Below, one piece after another: positions 1 through 8,189 of a DNA stretch of 64,000 bases. The translations under genes and the position numbers were made by a program. Location: contig JADGCH010000003.1 in assembly GCA_015229115.1 (NCBI GenBank), positions 40,189-104,188 on the forward strand. The letters run 5' to 3'. The first letter of the stretch is position 1; each line of letters starts with the position of its first letter. The DNA is from Magnetococcales bacterium. GTDB taxonomy: Bacteria > Pseudomonadota > Magnetococcia > Magnetococcales > JADGCH01. The notes under the pieces were generated by a model. The model saw nothing but the letters and a program-made list of their open reading frames with translations. It had not been told where the DNA came from and did no database searches.

Positions 1-510
1 CGCGCCAGACTTGGTATCAGCTGGGGATGGCAAGGAACCCGTACCATGCGCCAAGGCATGCTGGTGCTGGTACTGCTGCTGGCCGGTGCAACGGGCATGC
101 TGGTATGGGAATGGGTCAACCCGGTAGCGATCGCCCAGAGAAGTATCCTGTTCGGCATGACGTGGGGCTGGTTGGTCATGGCGGCGATTTTTCTGTTCGA
201 TCTGCTAATCAGCCGTCACGGCTGGTGCGGTCGGCTTTGCCCTACCGGTGCCCTCTATGCCCTACTCTCTCCGCTGGCGCTGTTGCGCGTAGGGGCCGCT
301 CACCGGGAGAACTGTAACGATTGCATGGATTGCTACCTGGTCTGTCCCGAACCCCAGGTGATTGATCCTGCCCTCAAGGGGGCCAAACGTGGGATAGGTC
401 CCACCATTACAGCAGTGCAATGCACCAACTGCGGACGTTGTATCGACGTCTGCCCGGAAAGTGTTTACAGGTTCGGCTTTCATTTACCCAACAAATCGAG
501 GGTGCCATGA
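1..510 (+). CDS. napH: NapH, quinol dehydrogenase membrane subunit of the nitrate reductase system (5' partial)
   Basis: Membrane-bound ferredoxin-type protein that passes electrons from quinol towards the periplasmic nitrate reductase NapA, together with NapG and NapC. The open frame runs from base 1, so the start lies outside the window; the ATG at 46 is internal, because codons 1-15 (RARLGISWGWQGTRT) fit NapH. Two hydrophobic segments are followed by a WCGRLCP cysteine motif and two 4Fe-4S motifs, CNDCMDCYLVCP and CTNCGRCIDVCP, near the C-terminus. The stop overlaps the napB start (ATGA), which indicates translational coupling. What is seen: the cysteine motifs and gene order. Inferred: the role in Nap electron transfer. 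Confidence 0.93.
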   Translation, partial: RARLGISWGWQGTRTMRQGMLVLVLLLAGATGMLVWEWVNPVAIAQRSILFGMTWGWLVMAAIFLFDLLISRHGWCGRLCPTGALYALLSPLALLRVGAAHRENCNDCMDCYLVCPEPQVIDPALKGAKRGIGPTITAVQCTNCGRCIDVCPESVYRFGFHLPNKSRVP

Positions 511-947
511 AAAATTGGATGCGGGCGGTCATAGGGTTGATTTTAGCGGTTGCAAGCGGATTGGCGCAGGCCGAAGAGCTTCAGAGTCTGAGGGGACGGG
601 CCCCTCTGGATGGAGCAGAACAGCCTCCAGAAATTTCCAGGTGGATGCCGGAGAGTCACGCCCTGCCGCGTAACTACCTCCAACAGCCTCCTCTCATTCC
701 TCACCAGATTGAAGGCTATAAAGTCGATTTGCGGCAAAATAAGTGTCTTAGCTGTCACAGCTGGAGCAAGGCCAAGGAAACACGTGCCACCAAAATCAGC
801 CTGACCCATTTCCGTAACCGCTTTGGTACGGAGTTATCGGATGTATCCCCCCAGCGCTACTTCTGTACCCAGTGCCACGTGCCCCAAAAGGACACTCCTC
901 CTTTGGTCGACAATACCTTCAAACCAATGGATGCCATTGTAAGGTAG
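507..947 (+). CDS. napB: NapB, diheme cytochrome c subunit of periplasmic nitrate reductase
   Basis: Small periplasmic electron-transfer subunit that donates electrons to the molybdenum subunit NapA. The ORF track begins at 420, but the ATG at 507 gives a clean signal peptide (MKNWMRAVIGLILAVASGLAQA, cleaved before EE) and overlaps the napH stop by four bases. The 146-residue product has two heme-binding motifs, CLSCH and CTQCH, and a histidine-rich middle region that could supply distal ligands. It lies between napH and napC. The catalytic napA is not in the window and would be expected upstream. Confidence 0.95.
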   Translation: MKNWMRAVIGLILAVASGLAQAEELQSLRGRAPLDGAEQPPEISRWMPESHALPRNYLQQPPLIPHQIEGYKVDLRQNKCLSCHSWSKAKETRATKISLTHFRNRFGTELSDVSPQRYFCTQCHVPQKDTPPLVDNTFKPMDAIVR

Positions 948-976
948 TACAACATTTTTGATGGAAGGAAACTACC

Positions 977-1558
977 ATGCGGCTCATTGTAGACTTGGCG
1001 CGGATATGCAACTGGAGGATCCTGCTGCTCTTTTTTGTCCTGGGCGTTCTGTTCTGGGGTGGCTTTCACTGGAGTTTGGCCGCCACCAACACCGAATCCT
1101 TCTGCATCTCCTGCCATGAGATGAAGGAAAACGTTTTCAAGGAATACCAGGGCACCATTCACTACACCAACCGCACTGGCGTGCGTGCCAGCTGTCCTGA
1201 CTGTCATGTCCCCAAGGAATGGCAACACATGATTGTGCGCAAAATCAAGGCCTCCAACGAATTGTGGCATAAGTTCTTGGGGACCATCGATACCGTGGAA
1301 AAATTCGAGTCCAAGCGGCTGGAACTGGCCAGAAGCGTATGGAAGACCATGAAAGACACCGATTCAAGAGAGTGTCGTAATTGCCATAATTACAACTCCA
1401 TGGACTTCACGCGGCAAGGGCTGCGAGCCTTCGATCTGCATGAGCGCGGATTCTCCCAGAACAAGACTTGCATCGACTGTCACAAGGGCATTGCCCACTC
1501 TATGCCCAAGGGGATGACCCTACAAGACGATACCAGTCACATCAACGATGATGGCTAG
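977..1558 (+). CDS. napC: NapC/NirT-type tetraheme cytochrome c
   Basis: Membrane-anchored quinol-oxidising cytochrome that delivers electrons to NapB/NapA. One N-terminal membrane anchor (about residues 13-35) precedes four heme motifs: CISCH, CPDCH, CRNCH and CIDCH. The length of 193 residues is normal for NapC. The ribosome site GGAAGGA lies just before the ATG. It is the last gene of the nap operon seen here, and its stop overlaps the stop of the convergent M16 peptidase gene by four bases. NirT and NrfH relatives share the fold; the neighbours napH and napB decide for NapC. Confidence 0.95.
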   Translation: MRLIVDLARICNWRILLLFFVLGVLFWGGFHWSLAATNTESFCISCHEMKENVFKEYQGTIHYTNRTGVRASCPDCHVPKEWQHMIVRKIKASNELWHKFLGTIDTVEKFESKRLELARSVWKTMKDTDSRECRNCHNYNSMDFTRQGLRAFDLHERGFSQNKTCIDCHKGIAHSMPKGMTLQDDTSHINDDG

Positions 1559-2874
1559 TTAGCCGTTCCCAACTGGTCGAGTTGCTGTTTCAAACCATCC
1601 AGCAGGCTGGTGGCCTGGGGGCCAACCAGAACGGTCACCAAGCGGCTGGGGCAGAGGATCTGACGTGCGATAGGAAGAAGTTGTTGGGGCTGCAGCTGTC
1701 GCACCTGTTCCCAACTCACCGAAAGGGGCTCCACAGCCTGAAACAGGTGATCGGAAACGTAGCGCTCGATCAGATCAAGGGGGTGATCCAGAGAAGTCCT
1801 CAGGGAGCTGTACCAACGAGTCAGCAACCGCTGCCACTCGTCAGCGTCGGGGGCGGTGTGACACAGCAGCTGACAGTGGTGCATGAGCTCAGCAAATAAT
1901 TGGGTGAGATTTTCTGGTGCTACCGAAGCGCCGATTTCAAAACTGCCGGCATCGGAAAAAGCGGTATAGGCCGACCAGATATGGTAAACCAGCCCTTGCT
2001 GCTCCCGTACCGTAGCTTGTAACCGGGATGAAAAACCATCGTCCAGCAGACGGCGCAGAGCCGATAAAGGCAGAAAGAGTGGCGACCGAAAGCCATCAGC
2101 ACGAAAAAAGAGGGTCAACGTCAACTGGGCGGTCGGATCATCGACAGCGATCCAGTGAGGTCCGTCGGCCATGGCTGGAGGCTCAGGGGACTGATTAAGC
2201 TCCCCGGTCGGCCAATGGCCCAAGGCCTGTTGGCTCAGGGCCACCACCGACTGGTGTTCCACCGGACCAAAAAAGGCCAGCGCCGTATTACAACCACAGT
2301 AACAACGCTCCAGAAAACGCCTGAGATCAGCCACCCTCATGCGCTGGATGGTCTCACGCTGCCCCAATACCGACCGGGCCAGCGGGTGTCCAGGCCACAG
2401 TTTGTGACCGGCCAGAAGGTTGGGAACGGTGATCTCGCCCCGTTCATTTTCGTCCTCACGCATCTCGGCGATCACAACTTGGCGCTCGACCTCGATATGA
2501 GCAAAAGCTGGCGCCGTAAACATGCTGCAGAAGGTCAGAAAGCCCTCGTCAAGATATTCCGGCGGCAAGGTAATCCAGTAAAGATTATATTCTGGTCCTG
2601 TGGAAGCGTTCATATTGGCCGCCATGGATTCCAGGTAGGCATGCAGCAACCCTGGATCAGCTATCTGATCGGTCCCCTTGAACAGCATATGCTCCAGGAA
2701 GTGGGCCATGCCAGCCTCCTGTTCCGCTTCATAGCGACTACCCGCCCTGACCAGCAGTACCGCACCCACTTCATGCAGCCACGGCATGGGAAAGCTCGAC
2801 ACCGTCAAACTGTTGGCCAGCATGGTGGTACGATAGTGGGGCTCGGCGATGACCGCCCTGGTGACATCAATCAC
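1555..2874 (-). CDS. M16 family zinc metallopeptidase (insulinase/processing-peptidase type)
   Basis: A 439-residue single-lobe M16 peptidase. The inverted zinc motif HFLEH is at residues 58-62, with a downstream acidic stretch ([13 protein letters not shown]) that should provide the third ligand. The C-terminal half ([20 protein letters not shown]) carries the arginine-tyrosine region typical of M16B proteins. No signal peptide is obvious. Its start overlaps the soxB stop (ATGA), so it is the last gene of an ABC-soxB-M16 operon. Bacterial M16B peptidases often come as active and inactive pairs, but only the active type is seen here. The substrate is unknown, and a link to sulfur metabolism is only suggested by position. 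Confidence 0.88.
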   Translation of the reverse strand: MIDVTRAVIAEPHYRTTMLANSLTVSSFPMPWLHEVGAVLLVRAGSRYEAEQEAGMAHFLEHMLFKGTDQIADPGLLHAYLESMAANMNASTGPEYNLYWITLPPEYLDEGFLTFCSMFTAPAFAHIEVERQVVIAEMREDENERGEITVPNLLAGHKLWPGHPLARSVLGQRETIQRMRVADLRRFLERCYCGCNTALAFFGPVEHQSVVALSQQALGHWPTGELNQSPEPPAMADGPHWIAVDDPTAQLTLTLFFRADGFRSPLFLPLSALRRLLDDGFSSRLQATVREQQGLVYHIWSAYTAFSDAGSFEIGASVAPENLTQLFAELMHHCQLLCHTAPDADEWQRLLTRWYSSLRTSLDHPLDLIERYVSDHLFQAVEPLSVSWEQVRQLQPQQLLPIARQILCPSRLVTVLVGPQATSLLDGLKQQLDQLGTAN

Positions 2875-4571
2875 AGGAATTGCTTGATGACCGGCATGGG
2901 CCGGAGCCGGATCGGGGTGTGCCGAGCCACATAGCGTGCCACGATATCCCAGACAGGTTGACCCATACGCTCATCACCCAAAATGGCCCACTCAGCCACC
3001 GTGTAAACTTTTTTCGGATCAAGAGCCCTGCCATTCAGTTCAAGATCACGGATACGACGCCCCATGGCAGCAGATGGCTGAATAGCATAACGCAGACCGG
3101 TAGCGCGCAACATATCGTTGCCTTGATGCCGATAGGGATCCTTGTTGAACAGGGAATCGGCCGCCGCTTCGAGCAAATCCTTGATCTGCGCGCCATTGAG
3201 CTGACGCCGGTAGACATAAGGATAGCTGATGGCGGTCTGGTTATAGATGGCCTCGCGACTGATCATCTGCCCTGGCAGCAGGGCGGTCCCCCAACGAAAG
3301 CCCGGAAAGATGGCCAGTTCGCTCTCCAGTTCCTCGCACAGGGCCAAACCAATGAGGTCATCAAAAGAACTGTTGAAATTATCGCGCCGATACAGCTCCG
3401 TCTCACTCTGTCCCAGCTCCTGACCCAGCATGGCCTCGTGTGGTTCCCGTAGCGCATGGATCAAGTGGGCAATATCCGGTGCCGCCGGTACAAACCGGGG
3501 TAACACCGGCATGAGCTGGTAACGCCATTCGACAAGACGCCCCTTGCGCACATCCAGATCGATACGACCAAGAAACTTGCCATTGGAACCAGCGTTGCAG
3601 ACCAGCGTACGGCCTCCGGCATTGGCGACAACCATCGGTTGGGGTAGTACATCGTGGCTGTGCCCTCCCAGAATGATATCAATACCAACCAGATGGGCCG
3701 CCAGTTCGAGATCAACCTCCAGGCCATTGTGGGACAGCAGCACCACCAGATGAGCACCCTCACTGCGCGCCGATTCGACCGTTTGCTGCAGGTTGGCCTG
3801 GCGCAAACCGATCGACCATTTCGGAATCACCCGTCTGGGGTGGGCCACCGTGGTATGGGGGAAAGCCTGACCAATCACTGCAATGCGGTTACCACCCTTT
3901 TCGAACAGATGATAGTCATTGAAAATAGGCTCTTCCCGTTCGCTGTCACCGACATTATGAGCCAGCAGTTTACCGTGCAACTTGCCGACATTCTCCAGCA
4001 ACCGGCTGGCACCATAGGTGAATTCCCAATGAGCCGTCATCGCCTCGACGCCGAGCCGGTTGCAGATCTGGATCATGTCATCGCCGGCCATGAGCATGGA
4101 CGTATAGCTGCCCTGCCAAGTGTCGCCGCCATCGAGCAGCAACACATTGTCATGGCCCCGCTCAGCACGGGTGCGCCGAATCATGGTCGCCATATGGGCC
4201 ATACCACCCACCGGACCGATCTCCTGCGCCATGGCAACAAAGTTGACCGGCGTACAAAGATGCGCCGCCAGCGAACCGGAATCGATGGCAAAATGGTCCA
4301 GGAACGCCTGCCCTGTCAAATAGGGGGGCAAACGATGATGCGGATCGTGATGCAGGCGAGTCTGACTCTCGCGTGTATAAACCGGTAGCAGCTGTGCATG
4401 GCAATCGGTAAAATGGAGTAACGTCACCTGGCCGAGAGCCGGAAAGTGGTAAAAATCGCTGTTATCGGCGCGATCAAGCAGCTGCCAGGGGGTAGCCCAT
4501 GAGCGCCCAGCCCCCAACGCGGCCATGGTCAGAGTCGCCACCTCCAGCAGTTCACGTCGTGTCAGTGCCAT
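2871..4571 (-). CDS. soxB: SoxB, Mn-dependent thiosulfohydrolase of the Sox pathway
   Basis: Periplasmic enzyme that hydrolyses sulfate from the SoxY-bound cysteine S-sulfonate during thiosulfate oxidation. The 566-residue product starts with a short Tat-like leader (LTRRELLEVATLTMAAL). It shows the metallophosphoesterase/5'-nucleotidase motifs HFTDCHAQLLPVY, LLDGGDTWQGS, LLSHNGLE and GGHSHD, followed by the C-terminal nucleotidase domain. DCHAQLLPVY is close to the SoxB signature. The ATG at 4571 is preferred to the TTG at 4574 in the track. No soxA, X, Y or Z is in the window, so soxB stands apart from the rest of the pathway. A generic 5'-nucleotidase is the alternative. Confidence 0.88.
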   Translation of the reverse strand: MALTRRELLEVATLTMAALGAGRSWATPWQLLDRADNSDFYHFPALGQVTLLHFTDCHAQLLPVYTRESQTRLHHDPHHRLPPYLTGQAFLDHFAIDSGSLAAHLCTPVNFVAMAQEIGPVGGMAHMATMIRRTRAERGHDNVLLLDGGDTWQGSYTSMLMAGDDMIQICNRLGVEAMTAHWEFTYGASRLLENVGKLHGKLLAHNVGDSEREEPIFNDYHLFEKGGNRIAVIGQAFPHTTVAHPRRVIPKWSIGLRQANLQQTVESARSEGAHLVVLLSHNGLEVDLELAAHLVGIDIILGGHSHDVLPQPMVVANAGGRTLVCNAGSNGKFLGRIDLDVRKGRLVEWRYQLMPVLPRFVPAAPDIAHLIHALREPHEAMLGQELGQSETELYRRDNFNSSFDDLIGLALCEELESELAIFPGFRWGTALLPGQMISREAIYNQTAISYPYVYRRQLNGAQIKDLLEAAADSLFNKDPYRHQGNDMLRATGLRYAIQPSAAMGRRIRDLELNGRALDPKKVYTVAEWAILGDERMGQPVWDIVARYVARHTPIRLRPMPVIKQFL

Positions 4572-4577
4572 CAAGCA

Positions 4578-5225
4578 TCACTCCTGCTGTTCCGGGTTTG
4601 GCTCAAGCCGGAGAAGGGTCCCCGTAAACTGTTGGGCACGTGTCCAATTGCTGGTAAAGATCACCACCGCTGTTTGCCACTGCCGGCTGATGTGCTGAAA
4701 CAACTGCCACCACTCCTGCTCAGCTTCAGGAGCCAGATGACAAACCGGCTCATCGGCCAGAAGTACGGCTGGGTGAGCGGCCAGAATCGCGGCCAACGCC
4801 ACCCTGCGTGACTGCGACAGCGAAAGTTGTTGCAATGGGTAATCCTTGGCCTGCGGCCGCAACCCGGCCAATCCAGCCAACATTAAAGCCTCCTCGACAC
4901 GATCATTGACCTCGGCCTGTGACAATCCCTGCGCACTGGGTGTCAAGGCCACCTCTTCCCATAATCGGGACGCCAGAAAACGCTGCCCGGCATCCTGGAA
5001 CAGCACGCCTAACCAACCTGCTGTAGCGGGTTGCGGCGGATTGAAGATCACCCCACCCGCATCGGGCAACAACAGACCGGCCATGATACGCAGCAGTGAA
5101 CTCTTACCACTCGCCTCACCACCTACAACGGCCCAACAGTCGCACGGATAAAGCGTCAAATTGACCGGATGGTGCAGCCGACGCTGTGGCAACAGGACAT
5201 CCTGCAGGGTGATTAAAGGCGGCAT
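4578..5225 (-). CDS. ABC transporter ATP-binding protein, orphan, with atypical signature motif
   Basis: A 215-residue nucleotide-binding domain with Walker A GGEASGKSS (about residue 35), a Q-loop (LFQD) and Walker B AVLLADEP. The signature that is normally LSGGQ reads LSLSQ, and the segment after Walker B (VCHLAPEAE) departs from the usual SALD. The overall form resembles cobalt/ECF-type ATPases. No permease gene lies beside it. It is first in the operon with soxB and the M16 peptidase, with its stop just before the soxB start. It may serve a permease elsewhere or have a changed role. Confidence 0.75.
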   Translation of the reverse strand: MPPLITLQDVLLPQRRLHHPVNLTLYPCDCWAVVGGEASGKSSLLRIMAGLLLPDAGGVIFNPPQPATAGWLGVLFQDAGQRFLASRLWEEVALTPSAQGLSQAEVNDRVEEALMLAGLAGLRPQAKDYPLQQLSLSQSRRVALAAILAAHPAVLLADEPVCHLAPEAEQEWWQLFQHISRQWQTAVVIFTSNWTRAQQFTGTLLRLEPNPEQQE

Positions 5226-5354
5226 TGAAACGAGTCCATGGCGACGCTGGACAGATGAGCAACCAATCGGTTAGTATAATGATCATGGATGGGGGGAGTC
5301 CCCCTCCACCCCCGACCATGAAACTCACGCTGTGACCTTCATGGTAGTCATGTC
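5226..5354. other. Intergenic stretch before the ABC-soxB operon
   Basis: This 129-bp gap lies between the ABC ATPase start and the 3' end of tRNA-Gly on the same strand. A GGGGGAGTCCCCC hairpin is present, and the reverse strand has TATACT, a possible -10 box for the ABC-soxB operon, without a convincing -35 box. The hairpin could end the tRNA transcript, but it lacks a run of T. Confidence 0.3.
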
Positions 5355-5428
5355 TGGAGCGGGTGAGGGGAATCGAACCCCCGTCTCAAGCTTGGGAAGC
5401 TTGGGCCCTACCATTGGACGACACCCGC
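5355..5428 (-). tRNA. tRNA-Gly (anticodon CCC)
   Basis: On the reverse strand a full cloverleaf can be drawn. The acceptor stem is GCGGGTG paired with CACCCGC, and a five-pair anticodon stem (CAAGC/GCTTG) closes the seven-base loop TTCCCAA, so the anticodon is CCC. The T-arm contains GGTTCGATTCC. The discriminator base is T and the CCA end is encoded. Confidence 0.95.
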
Positions 5429-5477
5429 ACGGTGGCGCCATCATCCCGTTATTTTACCCTGAAGTCAAGGCACGATC

Positions 5478-6017
5478 ATGAACATTGCTCTCATCGGTGC
5501 CCGTGGCGTCGGCAAGTCCAAGGTGGCGCGCCAGCTCTCTTGCCTGATCAAACGCCCGGTCCTGTCAACCGACCTGCTGATCTGTTACGAACAGGGAGGC
5601 CGTTCCATTGCCGAGATCATCGCCGCGTACCGGGGCAACTGGGCTGCGTTTCGTGACATGGAATATGAGGTCGTTGCCAAGGTATCGGCACTGGATGGCC
5701 TTATTATCGATTGTGGCGGTGGCGTGGTCGTCGATGTCGACGCCTATGGTGAAGAATATTTTAGCCAACGTAAAATCGACCTGCTACGCCGGCAAGGACG
5801 GGTGATCTGGCTGCGCTGTGATCCAGCCCTGCTGGCACAGCGCACCGCTAACGACCCACGCCGTCCAGCCCTTCATTCCTCCCTGACGGCCGAACAACTT
5901 ATTCGTCAGCGCGCACCGCTGTACGAGCAGGCCGCCGATCAGATCATCGACACCGACGGCCTTACCAGTCGCACTATTGCCAGTCAGTTACAAAGAAGCC
6001 TCAATCCATTCCTGTAA
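5478..6017 (+). CDS. aroK: Shikimate kinase
   Basis: Phosphorylates shikimate at the 3-hydroxyl with ATP, step five of the chorismate pathway, in the cytoplasm. The 179-residue product has the P-loop GARGVGKS at the start, the STD substrate-binding aspartate at about residue 32, the central GGG motif (IDCGGGVV), and the lid arginine region (TANDPRRPAL). The length is typical. The 3' end overlaps the convergent trxA gene by 30 bases. Another shikimate gene, aroE, lies 7 kb downstream, but aroB, the usual partner, is not adjacent. Confidence 0.9.
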   Translation: MNIALIGARGVGKSKVARQLSCLIKRPVLSTDLLICYEQGGRSIAEIIAAYRGNWAAFRDMEYEVVAKVSALDGLIIDCGGGVVVDVDAYGEEYFSQRKIDLLRRQGRVIWLRCDPALLAQRTANDPRRPALHSSLTAEQLIRQRAPLYEQAADQIIDTDGLTSRTIASQLQRSLNPFL

Positions 6018-6314
6018 TTTGGTCTTGGGCATGGCTCCCACCTTGGTGGCCTCAATCTGCCCATTCTTGAACAGGATCAGGGTCGGGATACCACGAATGC
6101 CATAACGTCCTGGGACAGACGGATTGTCATCGATGTTCAGTTTGACAATCCGCACACGTCCCTGCAGCTCAGCCGCCAACTCTGCCAGATGAGGCGCCAG
6201 CTGTCGGCATGGGGCACACCACTCGGCCCAGAAATCAACAACAACCGGCACGGGTGCCTGCAACACCTGTTGATCAAAATCACTGTCGCTGATATTGGTT
6301 ATATGTTCACTCAT
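5988..6314 (-). CDS. trxA: Thioredoxin
   Basis: Cytoplasmic disulfide reductase of 108 residues with the active site WCAPC (Cys33 and Cys36), the preceding VDFWAEW strand and the cis-proline loop GIPTLILF. The track frame begins at 6365, but thioredoxin homology starts at the ATG at 6314 (MSEHITNISD). An AGGAG sequence lies somewhat far (12 bases) upstream. The gene is convergent with aroK and divergent from the tRNA-Arg gene. Confidence 0.95.
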   Translation of the reverse strand: MSEHITNISDSDFDQQVLQAPVPVVVDFWAEWCAPCRQLAPHLAELAAELQGRVRIVKLNIDDNPSVPGRYGIRGIPTLILFKNGQIEATKVGAMPKTKLQEWIEASL

Positions 6315-6435
6315 CTTAAACGATCGCTCCTCTGGGGGGAAAGAAAGCGGCTTACCGCACCACAAAACAGGACGCCATGGTACGGAGATTGACCGATTGC
6401 GTCAAGTATCCGGAAACGATTTCACTGAAATGGCT

Positions 6436-6465
6436 TTGACAACACACCCTCCACCAGCTTATGAT
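6436..6465 (+). promoter_or_regulatory. Sigma-70 type promoter of tRNA-Arg
   Basis: A perfect -35 box TTGACA (6436-6441) and a good -10 box TATGAT (6460-6465) are separated by 18 bases. A GC-rich segment follows (GCCGCGG), of the kind found in stringently controlled stable-RNA promoters. It lies 27 bases before the mature tRNA and could also drive htpX-rpe by read-through. Confidence 0.75.
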
Positions 6466-6492
6466 GCCGCGGTCGACGGTGATAGTCTCAGC

Positions 6493-6570
<78 letters not shown>

Positions 6571-6627
6571 GTCATACCACCCTATGGGCCCCACCGTGCG
6601 GGCCACCATCCGGGGAATCCTGCCAGA

Positions 6628-7452
6628 ATGAATGGTCTCAAGACAACACTGTTGCTGGCCGGTCTGGTCATCCTGTTCACGCTGGTTGGTCATGCCGTTG
6701 CGGGGGTGGAAGGGATGGTGGCTGCCTTGCTGGCAGCCCTTGCCATCAACTTCTTTTCCTGGTGGTTTTCTGATCGACTGCTGCTTTCCCTCTACCAGGC
6801 TGAAGAGATCGGCCCCAACGAGGCGCCGGAATTTTACATGATCGTCGAAGATCTGGCTCACCAGGCTGGTATTCCGATCCCGCGTGTCTACATCATCAAC
6901 GACCCGGTACCCAATGCCTTTGCAACAGGACGCAATCCTGACCACGCTGCTGTTGCCGCTACCGTGGGCCTGCTCCACACGCTCGACCAACAGCAACTGA
7001 CAGCCGTCATGGCGCATGAAATCGGCCACATCCTTCATCGCGATACCCTGATCGCCACTTTGAGCGCTGTCATGGTGGGAGCACTGACCTCCATCACCCA
7101 TGTGGCCTCTTCCAGCAGCCATCGTCACCAAAGTTGGCTACTCATGATCATCGCTCCCGTTGCAGCGCTGATCATCCAGATGGCCATCTCCCGTCAGCGT
7201 GAATACGGCGCCGACGAAGCAGCTGCCCGGCTCAGTGGTGAACCGCTATGGCTGGCCAGCGCCCTGGAGCAGTTATCGATTGCCAACCAGCAGCAGCCGT
7301 TGCAAAAGGCCATCGATTACCCAGCGACGGCTTCCCTGTTTATTGTTAATCCACTGACAGGCCACGTGTCTCATTTTCTTGACCAGCTTTTTTCGACCCA
7401 TCCTCCCATGGAAAAACGGATCAGGCGCTTACAGATGATGGCGGATTTATGA
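6628..7452 (+). CDS. htpX: HtpX-type membrane zinc metalloprotease (M48B)
   Basis: Inner-membrane protease that degrades damaged membrane proteins. The 274-residue product has two N-terminal membrane segments (about residues 5-25 and 28-47), the zinc motif HEIGH at residues 130-134, a further hydrophobic pair, and a downstream EYGADEAA motif supplying the third ligand. It is 58 bases downstream of tRNA-Arg, and its stop overlaps the rpe start (ATGA). A second M48 protein, a periplasmic BepA-like one, lies at 42646-44031. Confidence 0.92.
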   Translation: MNGLKTTLLLAGLVILFTLVGHAVAGVEGMVAALLAALAINFFSWWFSDRLLLSLYQAEEIGPNEAPEFYMIVEDLAHQAGIPIPRVYIINDPVPNAFATGRNPDHAAVAATVGLLHTLDQQQLTAVMAHEIGHILHRDTLIATLSAVMVGALTSITHVASSSSHRHQSWLLMIIAPVAALIIQMAISRQREYGADEAAARLSGEPLWLASALEQLSIANQQQPLQKAIDYPATASLFIVNPLTGHVSHFLDQLFSTHPPMEKRIRRLQMMADL

Positions 7453-8189
7453 CCGATCATACCTTAAAAATAGCCCCTTCCATTCTGTCAGCCAATTTTG
7501 CCTGTCTGGGACAGGAGATCGCTGCCGTCATCAAGGGTGGTGCCGATTATCTCCATGTTGATGTCATGGACGGCCATTTTGTGCCCAATTTGACCATCGG
7601 CCCACCGGTGATGGCGTCCCTGAAAAAGTGGCTGAAGCAGCCACAGGCAGGAACGCTTCCCTTCGATGTGCACCTGATGATCGACCCGCCTGTGGATCCA
7701 CGTTGGATCGATGGTTATCTGGAGGCTGGTTTGGATGGTGCTGACTGCATCACCGTTCACGTTGAGGCTATCCGCCATCTGGACCGCGTTCTGAATTACA
7801 TCCGCGATCGTGGCGTCCGTGCCGGTGTCGCCCTCAATCCGGCCACACCGATCGACAGTCTGCAACAGGTGCTGCATTTGATCGATCAGGTACTGGTGAT
7901 GACCGTTAACCCAGGTTTTTCCGGACAGCCTTTCATCCCGACAGTGGTTGCCAAGATCGCCGCCCTGCGCCGTCAGATCGACCAGCAATCTCGTTCGATT
8001 GAAATTGCTGTTGATGGAGGCATTACGCTTGACAATATTGCGGCCGTCACCCAGGCTGGAGCGACGCTGATCGTCTCCGGATCGACCATTTTCTCCCCTG
8101 ATTTCTCCCCTGATTTCTCTCCTGAAAAGGCCGATTATGGCCCGATTATACGGGATTTACGTCGCAGGGCCATCTCAGATCGTCCGTGA
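7449..8189 (+). CDS. rpe: Ribulose-phosphate 3-epimerase
   Basis: Interconverts ribulose 5-phosphate and xylulose 5-phosphate. The TIM-barrel protein of 246 residues shows APSILSANF, HVDVMDGHFVPN, the metal-binding HLMI, MTVNPGFSGQ and the phosphate-binding VDGGI. The C-terminus contains an unusual FSPDFSPDFSPEK run, encoded by three copies of a 12-base unit (8091-8126) that lengthens the protein a little. Translation is coupled to htpX. The last 15 bases overlap the convergent hemN gene. Confidence 0.94.
   Translation: MTDHTLKIAPSILSANFACLGQEIAAVIKGGADYLHVDVMDGHFVPNLTIGPPVMASLKKWLKQPQAGTLPFDVHLMIDPPVDPRWIDGYLEAGLDGADCITVHVEAIRHLDRVLNYIRDRGVRAGVALNPATPIDSLQQVLHLIDQVLVMTVNPGFSGQPFIPTVVAKIAALRRQIDQQSRSIEIAVDGGITLDNIAAVTQAGATLIVSGSTIFSPDFSPDFSPEKADYGPIIRDLRRRAISDRP
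8091..8126 (+). repeat. 12-bp tandem repeat within rpe (three copies)
   Basis: The unit TTCTCCCCTGAT occurs twice exactly and once with two changes. It encodes the repeated FSPD near the C-terminus of the epimerase, outside the catalytic barrel motifs, and is probably a slippage expansion. Confidence 0.8.

Noticed and set aside
2155-2934. 259-residue forward ORF opposite the M16 gene
   Set aside because: Antisense to a conserved peptidase with its HFLEH motif; basic, low-complexity translation typical of a shadow frame.
3654-4388. 244-residue forward ORF opposite soxB
   Set aside because: Antisense to conserved SoxB motifs; no recognisable domain.
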